From: CAZGSN01 sp964371655
GTDB taxonomy: Bacteria > Desulfobacterota > Binatia > HRBIN30
NCBI GenBank assembly: GCA_964371655.1
Contig: CAYJOD010000030.1
Span: forward strand, 1 to 62,758
Direction: 5' to 3'
Length of the DNA stretch: 62,758 nt
The notes beneath the pieces are model-generated. The model worked only from the letters and a program-made list of their open reading frames with translations, was not told the DNA's origin and made no database searches. The translations under genes and the position numbers were made by a program. Shown here piece after piece: positions 18,044 to 28,600 of this stretch; position 1 is the first letter of the stretch, and the number at the start of each line of letters is the position of its first letter.

Positions 18044-18176
18044 CTCCCCTCTCCCGCATTACTTGCGGGAAAGGGTTAGGGTGAGGGAACCGCGGTGTGG
18101 ATGGGCGGAGCACAGTGTTGAGAAGAATCGGATCCCTCACCCCCATCCTCTCCTGCAGGTCATGCGGGAGAGGGGG
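18044..18176. repeat. Facing REP-like repeats of the CTCTCCCGCA..TGCGGGAGAG family
   Basis: 18044-18087 has CCCTCTCCCGCATTACTTGC then GGGAAAGGGTTAGGGTGAGG. 18132-18176 has the reverse-oriented, looser copy. A third member is at 48241-48284. They lie between the small oxidase genes and ccoI and may act as a transcription attenuator or mRNA stabiliser. The rest of 17935-18279 shows no gene. Confidence 0.75.
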
Positions 18177-18279
18177 CGCTTCCAAGCACCGGTGCTGCGC
18201 CGGTTGCGGGCGAAGCCTGCGATGTGCTTCCTGTGTGCATCCTCATCCGCCGCTCTGACTCGCCCACCCGGCGGACGCC

Positions 18280-20397
18280 ATGCTCACAACTCCGAAACTT
18301 CAACTCGACCGCGAAGTCGCCGCCGTCGGCGAACGCGAGGAACAGCGCTTTCCTGCCGATGCCTGCGCCCATTGCGGCTTTGCGCTCGGGCGCCGGCCGG
18401 TGGCGGCGACGGTCGACGATGAGCATGCCTTGTTCTGCTGTTACGGCTGCGTGTTGGCTCTGCAAATCACGCGTGCCCGCGGCGACACCGGCGCTGCGGC
18501 GACGATTCTGATCCGTGTCGGCCTCGCCATCTTCTTCACCATCAACGTGATGATGGTGAGCATGCCCGCGTACGTTCCGTACGTGTACGGCCCCGACGCG
18601 GCCGCCACCGACGGTCCGCTGTTCCAGGTGCTGCGCGTCCTCGCTCTCGTTTTCGCCGCCCCGGTGTTGCTCCTTCTCGGCTGGCCGATCGTCAAGAGCG
18701 CCGCCGTCGGCCTGCGTCGCGGCAGCGCCAATACCGATGCGTTGATCGTGCTCGGCACCCTTGCCGCCTACGTGCTTTCGGTGGCGAACACCGTCAACGG
18801 CCAAGGCGCGGTCTACTTCGATACCGCGGCCATGCTGCTGGTTCTCGTGACCATCGGCCGCTACCTCGAAGCGACCGCAAAGGCCTCCGCCGGCACGGCG
18901 ATCGATGCCACTTTGAATCCGTCCGCTGCGCTCGCCACCCGCGCCGGTCGCGAATTGGAACGGGTCGACCCTGCAATCCTGATGGTTGACGATGTCGTGC
19001 GCGTGACTCCCGGCGAGTTCTTTCCGACGGACGGCGTCGTCCTCGAAGGCAGCGGCGGTGTCGACGAAGCCGCCCTGACGGGCGAGAGCGTGCCGGTTGT
19101 CAAGCACGTCGGCAGCAGTGTCGCCGGCGGAACCTGCAGCGTTGACGGCGTGTTCGAGGTTCGCGTCAGCGCTCGCGCCGCGGAAAGCGCCACCGCCCGG
19201 ATCACCGCCCTGCTGGCCGCGGCTCGCCGCGAACGCGCGCCGAGCGAGCGTTTCGCCGATCGTGTCGCCGCGGTTCTGGTTCCCTTCGTGGTCGTCACCG
19301 CTCTGGCGGCCGGCACCTATTGGTACCTGCACTCGGGTATCGAGCAGGCGATTCTGGTCGCTCTCGCCGTCCTCGTCGTCGCTTGTCCGTGTGGGCTTGG
19401 CATCGCGACGCCCGTCGCCGTGTGGACAGGGCTGGCCACCGCGGCAAGGCGTGGAGTGATCGTCCGAACGGCCCCGGTCTTCGAACGTCTGGCGACGGTG
19501 AAGCGGGTGCTTTTCGACAAGACCGGAACCCTCACCGAACGCACGCCGCAACTGCGGCGCGTCGTCGCGTTTGCTGAATCGAAGGCAGATGACGTTCTGG
19601 CGCTGGCGGCAGCAGTCGAACGCGGTCTCTTGCATCCAATCGCGCAAGCCATCGTTGGTGCCGCACAGGAGCGCCGCATCGAGGTGCCCGAGGCGGTCGA
19701 TGTGCAAGTCGTTCCCGGACGCGGCGCCCGCGGCATCGTGGGGGGCAGAGCCATTGCGGTCGGCAATCATTCATTTGTGGCGGATGCGCTCGGACCTGTC
19801 TCTTCCCACAACGAAAGCGTCGGTCCCGTTGCCTACGTTTGGCACGGGGATACGCTTCTCGGTGTGATTGAGCTCGCCGAAGCGCCGCGGCCGGAGAGCG
19901 CCGCCGCCGTCGCCGATACACGCAAGCTGCGGATGAGCGTGGGCGTACTTTCGGGTGACAACCGCGGCGACGCCCTGGTGCCGCAGCTGTTCGCGGCGCA
20001 CGAAGCCGTGTTTGGACTCTCGCCGCAAGACAAGGTCGCGCGCCTGCGGGCGCAGCGCGATGGGGCGACGGCGATGGTGGGCGACGGCATCAATGACGCA
20101 CCGGCGCTGGCCGCCGCCGACGTTGGCATCGCCGTCGGCGGCGCCACCGATCTCGCGCGCATGACTGCCGACGTCACCATCATCAGCGACGACCTGCGGC
20201 GCGTGCCGTGGTTGTTGGCCTATTCGAAGCGCGTCGCCGCCGTCATCCGCCAGAACCTCTTCTGGGCATTCGCCTACAACGCTGCTGCCGTCATTGCCGC
20301 TGCCGCCGGTCTGCTCAATCCCTTGATCGCCTCGCTCGCCATGCTCGGCAGCAGTCTGGCTGTGGTGGCGAATGCGCGCCGTTTGCGCAACCCATGA
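18280..20397 (+). CDS. ccoI: Copper-translocating P-type ATPase (CcoI/FixI-type)
   Basis: 705 residues. The N-terminus carries CAHCGFAL (C29, C32) and FCCYGC (C53, C54, C57), the Cys-rich metal site typical of CcoI/FixI ATPases, and lacks a complete HMA domain. P1B motifs are all present: CPC at 369-371 in a membrane helix, TGES, DKTGT with phospho-acceptor D413, a His-Pro in GLLHPIAQ and GDGINDAPAL. Eight membrane spans are expected. It exports Cu+ for insertion into the CuB site of CcoN, in line with its place after the oxidase genes. The start at 18280 leaves no strong ribosome site. Confidence 0.92.
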   Translation: MLTTPKLQLDREVAAVGEREEQRFPADACAHCGFALGRRPVAATVDDEHALFCCYGCVLALQITRARGDTGAAATILIRVGLAIFFTINVMMVSMPAYVPYVYGPDAAATDGPLFQVLRVLALVFAAPVLLLLGWPIVKSAAVGLRRGSANTDALIVLGTLAAYVLSVANTVNGQGAVYFDTAAMLLVLVTIGRYLEATAKASAGTAIDATLNPSAALATRAGRELERVDPAILMVDDVVRVTPGEFFPTDGVVLEGSGGVDEAALTGESVPVVKHVGSSVAGGTCSVDGVFEVRVSARAAESATARITALLAAARRERAPSERFADRVAAVLVPFVVVTALAAGTYWYLHSGIEQAILVALAVLVVACPCGLGIATPVAVWTGLATAARRGVIVRTAPVFERLATVKRVLFDKTGTLTERTPQLRRVVAFAESKADDVLALAAAVERGLLHPIAQAIVGAAQERRIEVPEAVDVQVVPGRGARGIVGGRAIAVGNHSFVADALGPVSSHNESVGPVAYVWHGDTLLGVIELAEAPRPESAAAVADTRKLRMSVGVLSGDNRGDALVPQLFAAHEAVFGLSPQDKVARLRAQRDGATAMVGDGINDAPALAAADVGIAVGGATDLARMTADVTIISDDLRRVPWLLAYSKRVAAVIRQNLFWAFAYNAAAVIAAAAGLLNPLIASLAMLGSSLAVVANARRLRNP

Positions 20398-20716
20398 ATC
20401 GGCGCGGGGTGCCGCTGCGAAAATGGGGGCTGGAGGCTCGGGGCTGGGGGCTCGGGAACCGAGTTGTCGTCCTCTCGGGCGAAGCAGCAGCTTCATGATG
20501 ACTGTCTCAAAACCCACCGAACCGGGCGCGCCGCCGCGCGCCCCTACAACAAAACCAAGGAAGATCGCATGCCGTAGGGGNNNNNNNNNNCCACAAAAAC
20601 AACCCCCCCACGAGGCGCGCGGGGGGGGGGCGGGGGGCCCCGCGCCCTGTGGGTTTCCAGGCGCCATCTGGTTCGTGGTGCAATTTGTTGATGAGGAATA
20701 CGGGGGCGGGCACGGC
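20398..20716. other. Low-quality intergenic stretch with a 10-N gap
   Basis: Positions 20581-20590 are Ns, flanked by homopolymer runs (8 Cs, then more than 8 Gs) and a GGGCGCGCCGCCGCGCGCCC palindrome. This looks like a poorly resolved hairpin repeat. No gene is seen. GH2 and ccoI converge here, so terminator activity is possible. Confidence 0.6.
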
Positions 20717-22477
20717 TCACTTGCCGGGCGTGGAGAAGATCTGCCGCAAGACGTCGGCTGACAGCTTTGGGGTGCGATCGAAATAGAGGAGACCGTTGGT
20801 CTCTTGCTGGACATCGGTGAGCTGCGTCCACACGTCGCCGCTGAGCTCGTCCAACTGGCGTGCCGAGTCGACGAGGTCACGCACACTGCCCTCGAAGGCC
20901 CCAGCATCTGCGGCGACGTGGTAGCCCCAGGACTCGCTCGACTCCTGCGCGCCGCGCGGGCGCGACGCATCGCGGTACGATACACCGCCGAACTCGGTGA
21001 GCATGATTGGGAGGTCGGCGACGTCGGCGCCGGGTAGCGCCGCCGGGCGTCCGGGGGCGAGCTCGGTGGCGGGCTCGCACAGAGCCCGACGCAGATGCGT
21101 GGCCAGAGCGTCACCTTGATCGATGTAGGAGTGCAGGCCCCAGACATCGCCGACCTGGTACTGCCAGCCGTCGTTGGCGATGACGAGACGGGTGGGGTCG
21201 AGCGACTTCGTCAGGTGATAGAGCGAGCGCACCCATTGCTGTTGGCGGATGTCGTGCTCGACGGCGTCGACACCCCACGATTCATTTAGGGGTACCCACG
21301 CCATGATCGCCGGGTGCATGCGGTCGCGGCGCACCGCTTCCATCCACTCGCGGGTCAGGTCGGTCTGCTGCGCGACGCAGAAATCGCGGCCGCTGCCGAT
21401 CTCTCCCCAGACCATGAAGCCAAGCCGGTCCGCCCAGTACAGCCAGCGCGGGTCTTCCACCTTCTGATGTTTGCGCGCGCCGTTGAATCCGAGCGACTGC
21501 GCCAGCACGATATCGCGGCGCAGATCGTCGTCGCTTGCCGCCGTGTACCAGCCGTCGGGGAAGTAGCCCTGATCGAGAACGCCACGGAAGTAGAATGGCT
21601 GGCCGTTGAGCAAGACGCTGCGCCCGCGGCGGCTGAGCTCGCGTAGGCCGGCGTAGGTCTGGACCTCGTCGACGATGGTCTCGCCCTCGCGCAGGCGCAG
21701 CGTCAGATCGTAGAGAAACGGTGTCGCCGGCTTCCATAGCCGCGGCGTCGGGATGCGCAGGGTCAGCTTGCCTTCACGGCGCTCCTGCATGTAGGTGCGG
21801 GCGCGCGCGACCTCGGCGCCGGCGGCGAACACCAGGACCTCGAGCTCGCCACCGAACTCGCGGTTGGTCTGCACCTCGACGGTCAAGCAGCTGTCTTCAA
21901 GATGGAAGTGGCTCCACGGCTCGACGATGTAGACTTCGGGCACCGGCTCGAGCCACACGCTTTGCCAGATCCCGGTGACGCGATCGTAGTCGATCAAGAA
22001 GGGCTCGGCGCCGACGATCTGCTTGCCGCGCGGCTGGCTCCAGAGCGGCCGATCCTCGACACGAATCACGATCTCGTTGCTGCCGGCGCGCACCGCGTCT
22101 TGAATCTCACAGGCGATGGGTGTGTACCCGCCACGGTGCATGGCGACGGCGCGGCCGTTCACCCAGATGCTGGTTTCGTAGTCGCAAGCACCGATATGCA
22201 GCAGCAGTCTGCCGCTTAGGTATTCGCGTGGGAGGTCGACGCTGCGCCGGTACCACAACACCGGGTGCACGGCGGTCTCGCCAATCCCGGAGAGTGCCGC
22301 TTCGAAGGTGAAGGGAACGATGATCTGCCGCGCAAACGCCTGGCCCGACTCCCAACCCGAACGCCGGCCGCGGTCGGCGTCGTCGAAGATGAATTGCCAC
22401 TCACCGTTGAGGTTGAGCCAGTCCGGGCGGACGCAGCTCGGGCGCGGATACTCGGGTCGCGGAATCGCGTCGCTCAT
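20717..22477 (-). CDS. Glycoside hydrolase family 2 enzyme
   Basis: 586 residues from ATG 22477. It has the GH2 order: N-terminal sugar-binding jelly roll (WLNLNGEWQF, WYRRSVDLP, IWVNGRAVAMHRGGYTP), an Ig-like domain and a TIM barrel. The acid/base Glu is in WVPLNESWG and the nucleophile Glu in IMLTEFGG. There is no signal peptide, so it is cytoplasmic. Beta-galactosidase, beta-glucuronidase and beta-mannosidase all occur in GH2, and the specificity cannot be fixed from this sequence. The C-terminus stops soon after the barrel (LLYFDRTPKLSADVLR), so the extra Ig domains of LacZ are absent. It lies 109 bp from a membrane protein gene on the same strand. Confidence 0.9.
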   Translation of the reverse strand: MSDAIPRPEYPRPSCVRPDWLNLNGEWQFIFDDADRGRRSGWESGQAFARQIIVPFTFEAALSGIGETAVHPVLWYRRSVDLPREYLSGRLLLHIGACDYETSIWVNGRAVAMHRGGYTPIACEIQDAVRAGSNEIVIRVEDRPLWSQPRGKQIVGAEPFLIDYDRVTGIWQSVWLEPVPEVYIVEPWSHFHLEDSCLTVEVQTNREFGGELEVLVFAAGAEVARARTYMQERREGKLTLRIPTPRLWKPATPFLYDLTLRLREGETIVDEVQTYAGLRELSRRGRSVLLNGQPFYFRGVLDQGYFPDGWYTAASDDDLRRDIVLAQSLGFNGARKHQKVEDPRWLYWADRLGFMVWGEIGSGRDFCVAQQTDLTREWMEAVRRDRMHPAIMAWVPLNESWGVDAVEHDIRQQQWVRSLYHLTKSLDPTRLVIANDGWQYQVGDVWGLHSYIDQGDALATHLRRALCEPATELAPGRPAALPGADVADLPIMLTEFGGVSYRDASRPRGAQESSESWGYHVAADAGAFEGSVRDLVDSARQLDELSGDVWTQLTDVQQETNGLLYFDRTPKLSADVLRQIFSTPGK

Positions 22478-22586
22478 CGGCTCGGCCGTGCTCCGCAGAT
22501 GACGGCATCGTGCCGGCACTCAGTCCACGCAGAAACGCCAACCGGCGACACACCGTCCCTCGATTCTCCGCGTAGGTTGTGCGCAC

Positions 22587-23264
22587 TCATTGGTTGGGCT
22601 CCGTCTGGGTGCAGGGGACGCCTGCGGTCTGCTCTGTGCCAGAATCTTGAGTCGGCATAAAGGCGCCGCTGTGCCCCGTCTCCCTGGGTTTTGGGCGCGG
22701 CGCGAGTAAGACCAAGCGAAACTCGCCGAAGTTCTTCCCAATAATGAGCTTCACCGGAACGATCGACACCGCCAGTCCGAGGCCGGCCCCCAGGAGCTGT
22801 GTGAAGCCACGGCTGATCTGGGCCGAGCTGCCGGCCGCATGAAAGATGACACCGGCAACGGCACCGAGCAGTGTTCCCACCAAGAGGCTGGCGAACATGG
22901 CCGCCGCGCTGCGCCAAGTCAGTGCCCACCAGACCTGTATGACGCGACTCCAAGTCGGGGCCAGCTCTTGCGTTAGGTCGGGGCTGGTTGCGGCTGGCGG
23001 GCAGGGTGCGGCCGGAGCATCGGCGTGGAGGGACAGTTGGTTTTCGCCGCGCTCCGCGTGCAGGCGGTCGTACCACATCATTCTGCCGGCGACGTAGCCG
23101 GCGGCGGGAAAGAGCATGAGAGCGACGATGATCTGCTCGGCAAGGTCGGCGCCGGAGCGTGCGAGCCACATCACCGCGCACCACAAAAGGCTGGCCGACA
23201 GCCCCCAGCCGATGACCCCGTTGAGCCAAACCACGCCCGCCCGCTCGCCGCGTCGTGCCGTCAT
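22587..23264 (-). CDS. Membrane protein, unknown
   Basis: 225 residues from ATG 23264. Four hydrophobic segments: two near the N-terminus (about 13-34 and 43-65) and two after a Pro/Ala-rich cytoplasmic loop (about 118-140 and 152-172). The C-terminal tail is polar, with Pro-Lys-Pro-Arg and Thr/Gln-rich stretches. I recognise no family. It is on the same strand as the GH2 gene and upstream of it, so the two may be cotranscribed. A link to sugar uptake is guesswork. Confidence 0.6.
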   Translation of the reverse strand: MTARRGERAGVVWLNGVIGWGLSASLLWCAVMWLARSGADLAEQIIVALMLFPAAGYVAGRMMWYDRLHAERGENQLSLHADAPAAPCPPAATSPDLTQELAPTWSRVIQVWWALTWRSAAAMFASLLVGTLLGAVAGVIFHAAGSSAQISRGFTQLLGAGLGLAVSIVPVKLIIGKNFGEFRLVLLAPRPKPRETGHSGAFMPTQDSGTEQTAGVPCTQTEPNQ

Positions 23265-23481
23265 TTCCAGGCCCGTGCTATCGCTGCACACCGTCGTTGG
23301 AGCGCAGCCCAAACAGGATCAAACGCGGCGCCAACGGCGGGAATACCGCATCCCATAAGAGCCGTCGGCGCATGTCGTCGGAGGTCATGGAGCGACTCAT
23401 ATGGGATCACGGGCTTTGGAACAATGTCCGTGGGATACGATTTCGACAAAAGCGCGCTCCGGTGGCTTCTGGCGGCCGTCG

Positions 23482-24753
23482 ATGCGATACGGAGGCGCTG
23501 TGGACGAGCCGATCTCGAGTCTGAGCGCCGCCGAGCGTGGCCGCGGGCGGCGCTTGGCGATTCTGTCGCATCCGATGGGAATGACCCACAGGCAGGTCTA
23601 CACCGACCAGCTGCCGACCTTGGCTTTGGTTGCGCTCGGAGCCAGCACGACCGTAGTCGGGATTCAGCGGGCGCTCGAACCGCTCGGCCAGATGTTGCAG
23701 CTGACCACATTGCGGGCGCTGCGCGATTTTCCGAAGCGCCGTATCCTCGTTGCCGGCCAGATCCTCGCGGTGCTCGCGGGGTTGCCGCTCATCGCCTTCT
23801 CGCTCCTCGCCGCTGCGCCGCGTTCGCTATCGCTAACGCTCACCTTAACGAGCCTGGCGCTGACCGTCGTCGGCATCGTGGTATCGCAAACGGTGTGGTT
23901 TCCCCTCTTGCGCGACTACATCGAGCCGGGGCAGACCGGCCACTTCTTTGGCGCTCTGCGGATGTGGTGGCATCTGATGTTGATTGCCTACTTCCTCGCG
24001 GCGCAACGATGGCTGGCCTACCATCCCGGCTCGTTCGGTGTCTTGTTTGCGGTTGGTACCCTGTGCGGGCTCTTGCGGGTGGCGATGATCGCTCGCCTTC
24101 CGGAAGCATCGCATCACGAGTCGCGACCCTCACGGGTACGTGCCGCGCTGCGCCTTCTGCAAACCGAGCCGAGCTTGCGCCGCTACCTGCTCGGCGTTGG
24201 CCTGTACGGCGCCGCGCAGAGAGCGGTCCTGCCATTTGTCATCGTGCTGATGCGGCGCGTGATGGGTCTGTCGGATGCGGACGTTCTCATCGGCATGGTG
24301 GCCACCTACGTCGGGGGCTTCGCTTCGCTGTATCTCTGGGGGCGACTCACCGATCGTGTCGGTGCCGTGCCGGTATTTCGTGTCACCGTGTTTGCGATGG
24401 CGGGGCTGTTTGTGACGCTGCTCCCGCTCGCGGGCAGCGAGCCGGGAGCGCTGGTGATGGCGGGCTTCTTCTTCCTGGTGTCGGTGTTCGCCTCCGGCTT
24501 TGGTGTAGCCGATACTCACGTCCTGTTCCGTCTCGCCGCCGCACACGAGCCCACCGGCTTCTTGGTGATTGCCGACGTGGCATCGAGTCTTGCCTACGGT
24601 CTCGCGCCCCTGCTGATCGGCGCCGTCTTGGACGTTGCGATTGTCGCCGGTGTCGACGCAGTCTTGGCGTATCGTCTCGTCTTCGCTGCCGCCGCCGTGG
24701 CAACGCTGGCAGCGCTGGTGCCGCTGCGAGCGTTCGGCGAAGGTGCTGGCTGA
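23482..24753 (+). CDS. MFS transporter
   Basis: About 423 residues from ATG 23482. An alternative GTG at 23500 has GGAGG four bases before it. About 11-12 membrane spans, with a conserved loop RALEPLGQMLQ, a D-R-V-G-A-V-P motif between spans as in MFS proteins (RLTDRVGAVPVFRV), and a Glu-Pro break in the central loop. It is divergent from the membrane-protein/GH2 pair. The substrate is not indicated. The last hydrophobic helices are Ala/Val-rich and end at ALVPLRAFGEGAG. Confidence 0.78.
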   Translation: MRYGGAVDEPISSLSAAERGRGRRLAILSHPMGMTHRQVYTDQLPTLALVALGASTTVVGIQRALEPLGQMLQLTTLRALRDFPKRRILVAGQILAVLAGLPLIAFSLLAAAPRSLSLTLTLTSLALTVVGIVVSQTVWFPLLRDYIEPGQTGHFFGALRMWWHLMLIAYFLAAQRWLAYHPGSFGVLFAVGTLCGLLRVAMIARLPEASHHESRPSRVRAALRLLQTEPSLRRYLLGVGLYGAAQRAVLPFVIVLMRRVMGLSDADVLIGMVATYVGGFASLYLWGRLTDRVGAVPVFRVTVFAMAGLFVTLLPLAGSEPGALVMAGFFFLVSVFASGFGVADTHVLFRLAAAHEPTGFLVIADVASSLAYGLAPLLIGAVLDVAIVAGVDAVLAYRLVFAAAAVATLAALVPLRAFGEGAG

Positions 24754-25217
24754 ATCCGAAAATCAATTTACGGAGTGCCGTAGTCGGCGCCCGCTTGGTC
24801 GTTGTAAGGCCGCGCGTCGTCAGGACACGAGCGGCATCTGGGCAATCCCATGACGTACCGCTTCCGCACGGGGGTAGGTCGTCGGTAGGTCGTTGCAAGC
24901 TACGCCGTTAATCCAGAGAAGTGGACTGGGCTGTCCAATCGAGTGGACATTCAGCGCCGACTTGGTCTCCCCTTTACCCGAGATCGTATACGCGAGCACG
25001 ACTCCTTCTCGTGGCCCGCTTGGTGCTCGCCAGTGTCGGCACCGGATTACGTCACGGCGAAACGGGCGGCGCGACGAAAGGGGCGAGCATGTTGCACGGA
25101 CGCGAAGTCGATGCGGTCTTGAGCGTGCGGGATCACTTATCGAAGACACGAGACTGAGACCGTGGAGTCAAAGCTCGTAACAACCCACGCTCGTATCACG
25201 CGGAAAGGGGGAGCCGA
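24754..25217. other. Intergenic region, nothing recognised
   Basis: 464 bases between the MFS gene and the small membrane gene ahead of the RHS giant. I see no gene, tRNA or clear hairpin. A GGGGGAG ribosome site at about 25206-25212 belongs to the next gene, and a promoter for the RHS locus is expected here. Confidence 0.4.
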
Positions 25218-25616
25218 ATGGGACTGATTCGAAAGCGAGACCTGCATCGCGTCAACTTCTCCAGAAGGAAGGTTGGGAAACGATCGTGGCAGCGCCCGGC
25301 CTTAATCGTGGCAGCGGCGTTGATCGCGTCTATTGCAGGCGCCGAGTTGGCCAGGCGCGCGGTCTTCTCACAGCAGGCGTCTGCCAGGAAAAGCGAGACG
25401 TTGCGGAGTCCCAGCAACACAATGCCCATAAGTGACGCGCGCGCGAGCGCGGCCGCTCGGCTCGCCGAGATGCAAGCTACGTACGAGTCGCGCTTGGCGC
25501 TCTTAGCCACCAATTCCGACGAAGCTCGTGCGATGATCGGTTCTCTCGATGAGCCGATAGTGCCGCGTGCTCCGATACCGGTGGAACTCGAGCCCGGGTT
25601 CGATCCTGGGGAATAG
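25218..25616 (+). CDS. Small membrane-anchored protein upstream of the RHS giant
   Basis: 132 residues with a GGGGGAG site 5-8 bases before the ATG. A strongly basic N-terminus (RKRDLHR, RRKVGKRSWQR) is followed by one membrane span at about 27-43, then a helical Ala/Glu/Arg-rich region (ARASAAARLAEMQATYESRL) and an acidic Pro-rich end. It ends 23 bp before the RHS gene, so it is probably cotranscribed. Unknown family. It may be an inner-membrane helper for the giant protein. Coding potential is supported by the ribosome site and high third-position GC. Confidence 0.6.
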   Translation: MGLIRKRDLHRVNFSRRKVGKRSWQRPALIVAAALIASIAGAELARRAVFSQQASARKSETLRSPSNTMPISDARASAAARLAEMQATYESRLALLATNSDEARAMIGSLDEPIVPRAPIPVELEPGFDPGE

Positions 25617-25639
25617 AGCTGCGGGACCGGGGGACTCAG

Positions 25640-28600
25640 ATGCGGCAAAAATCGAAATGGTCTACCTCAGTTGCTGTTCTCCACTTTGTGCTGGCGCTGC
25701 TCATCTACCCGCGGGTGACGCTCGCTGTCGGCGCGGCCCAGGGCAGCTCGACTGGGGATGGCTCGACCCCATTCACGGGCCTCGCCCAAGCGCCCGAAGC
25801 CAATCTTTTCGTCGGTGCAGCGACGACATCGATTCCGATCGAGGTTCCGCCCGGCCGCCGAGCAATAACGCCGAAGCTGGCGCTGTCCTACAGCAGCGGT
25901 GGCGGAGCGAGCCCATACGGCTATGGGTGGGATCTTCCGCTGGGTCGCATCCAGCGTAGCGGCAAGTACGGGGTGCCCTCGTGCGGCGCGCACATCAACG
26001 ATTACGTTTTGGCGCTGCCGGGGGCTAACGTCGAGTGTAGGCTTGATGCCCCCCTTCCTGCGAATGGCCCGCGTGAATGCCATCCCGCAACCATTGAATC
26101 GTACACGAAGATCCAGTGGATATCGCCGAACTCTTGGGAGGTTTGGGACAAGAGCGGTACCAAGTATACCTTCGGCAGCTCCAAGAGACTTGGAACGGAT
26201 GCGGCGCCGGCCAACCAACCGTTTGACGCTTCCAACGGCCAGTGCGAATTCACCGGCGTCTGGCCACTCGAGCGGATTGAGGACGCCGTCGGAAATTACC
26301 TCACGATCGGTTACAATGAGGGCCTCTACTCTCCGAGCGACGGTGTTCTCTACCCCACCACGATCAAATACGGCGCGAACTCGAATGTCGTCGGCCAGAG
26401 CGACAGCTACAAGGTTACGTTATCGTGGATCGATAGGGCGCCAACCGATCGACTCGTCAACGAGATTGGCGGGTTTCCTGCGGTTCTACACAAACTGCTC
26501 GATAGGATCGAAGTCAAATACCTCGGGAACCCAAGCGCCGATAGTGCTTCGCGCTTGGTCCGCTCCTACGATTTCACCTATCGTTTCACCGGATTCCCGG
26601 TGGAGGTAGCCGACAGTGACTTCGTCAACATCCCGCCGTGGATCGGGCACCAGTCCTTCCTGGCGAGTGTCACCCTTTCGGACTCGAACGGACAGGCATT
26701 GAAGAACAGCGCCGATCAGCCGGTGCAGACCATCTTCTACTATCGAAACCTCTACGCTCAAAGCTCTGTTGGTTTTGCGATCGAGGAGCAACGCCCTCCT
26801 AAGCCGAATATGCGGGCTGACCCTAATCAGCTCCGTTCCTCGTTGCCATACAGCAATGGCGGGACTCGGGTGTTCAGAGACGTGTTCGATATCAACGGCG
26901 ATGGAATAGCGGACCTCGTGGATACCGATGTAGGCTGCACCGACCCCAACGAACCAAATTATCATCTATGGCGCGTTTATCTGGGCACGAAAAACGGATT
27001 TGAAACGGTTTCTCGCGATTGGAGCCTCGGCTCACCTTTTACAATTGATACAAACGACGCTGACGCGCATGGATTCGGTGGGGATACTTGCACAATTCGA
27101 TACAGCCAACGCTATGAAGATCGCTATAATTATTGGCGCGATACTTTTGATATTACCGGGGATGGCATTCCCGATGTGGTTACCAATTCAAATTGGTCGG
27201 TGAACTCTCAATACTGGACCGTATATCGCGGAAGGGTCAACCCAATCACCGGAGGCGGAGAATTCTTACCGGGCATCCCTTGGAAAGCGCCTCGATGGGC
27301 GATACGTAGGAGCAAAATAAATTTTGATTATCTCGGATGGACGGATGGAGGTACCGCCGACGTTCAAGATATGATCGACTTCAACGGGGACGGCCTACCG
27401 GATTATGTGGACGTCGAGGAGGCGGGTGGGGCGGCCAACCCGGGATTCCTGTGGTCGGTATGGCTGAACACGGGGAGCTCATCGACGGGGCCTTACGACG
27501 CAGATGGTTCGGATGCCCCAGGATTCTACTCGTTGCAAACTTTTCGAGCGCCCTACCAATACCTTCGCTACACGAACGTCGACAACATGCAGGTGCTAGG
27601 CCTGGCCGACATCAATGGAGACGGCCTTCCTGATCAGATTGCGGCGTGGGACCTTGTGTTAGACCCCGACCAAAACTGGGGCTCTCCCAACTTCCACTAT
27701 CCCGGCTACTGGCACGTGTATCTGAACGACGGGCGCAGCATGAGCTATCAGGCGAGCACGAGTGAATTCATCGACCGCAAATGGCACTTGCCCAGCTCGA
27801 GTTGTAATGAGTCGGATCGCGCCTGGAACGGTCTGCGGAAATCACCTCGCGGCTATAGTCATGTGGTTCGCGACTTCTTCGACATCAATGGCGACGGGCT
27901 GCCCGACGTTGTGGACAGCTGTGGCTGGAGCCAGGGCGATCCAAGCTGGACGGTCTACCTGAACCAAGGCGCCGACTTCGCCCTCTATCCGGTCAAGGCG
28001 CACGCGCCCTACAACTTCATTCGCTATATTAGTCAGTACGGCGAGAGCACGTTCTATGACGTACTAGACGTCGATGGCGACGGACTCATCGACTTCGTCG
28101 ATTTTTACAACAACGGATCGGCTTCGTCTGATGCTACTATTTATCGGCAGCCGTTTGCCGCATTCTGGCCTCGCTCGGATGGTAGTGCCACGGTGGCTGC
28201 GAACCAGGGTAGTGCTCGCCCCGAATTGCTGACGATGATGTCCAACGGCATGGGCACCATCACGACCCTTGAGTATCAGCCATCGACGCAGTGGGACAAC
28301 ACTACCAAGGAGAATGACAGCGAAATCTTCGGGACGCCGCGCCTCCCCTTCAACCTCTGGACTGTCAACCTCATAACGAGGCTTGATACCTTAACCGATC
28401 CACCGGCGTCGGTGCACACTAACTTCCATTCAATTCACTACGCAGGTGGCCGTTTTGATCCCGGCACTCGGGAATTCCGTGGCTTCGGAACCGTCGAAGA
28501 GTTCGACTCGCTAGGGAATCGAAAAGCGACATTCTACCACCAGGATCGGGTTCTAAAGGGCAAGATCTTTTCAACGCAATGGTTTGACGGCCACTCCGAT

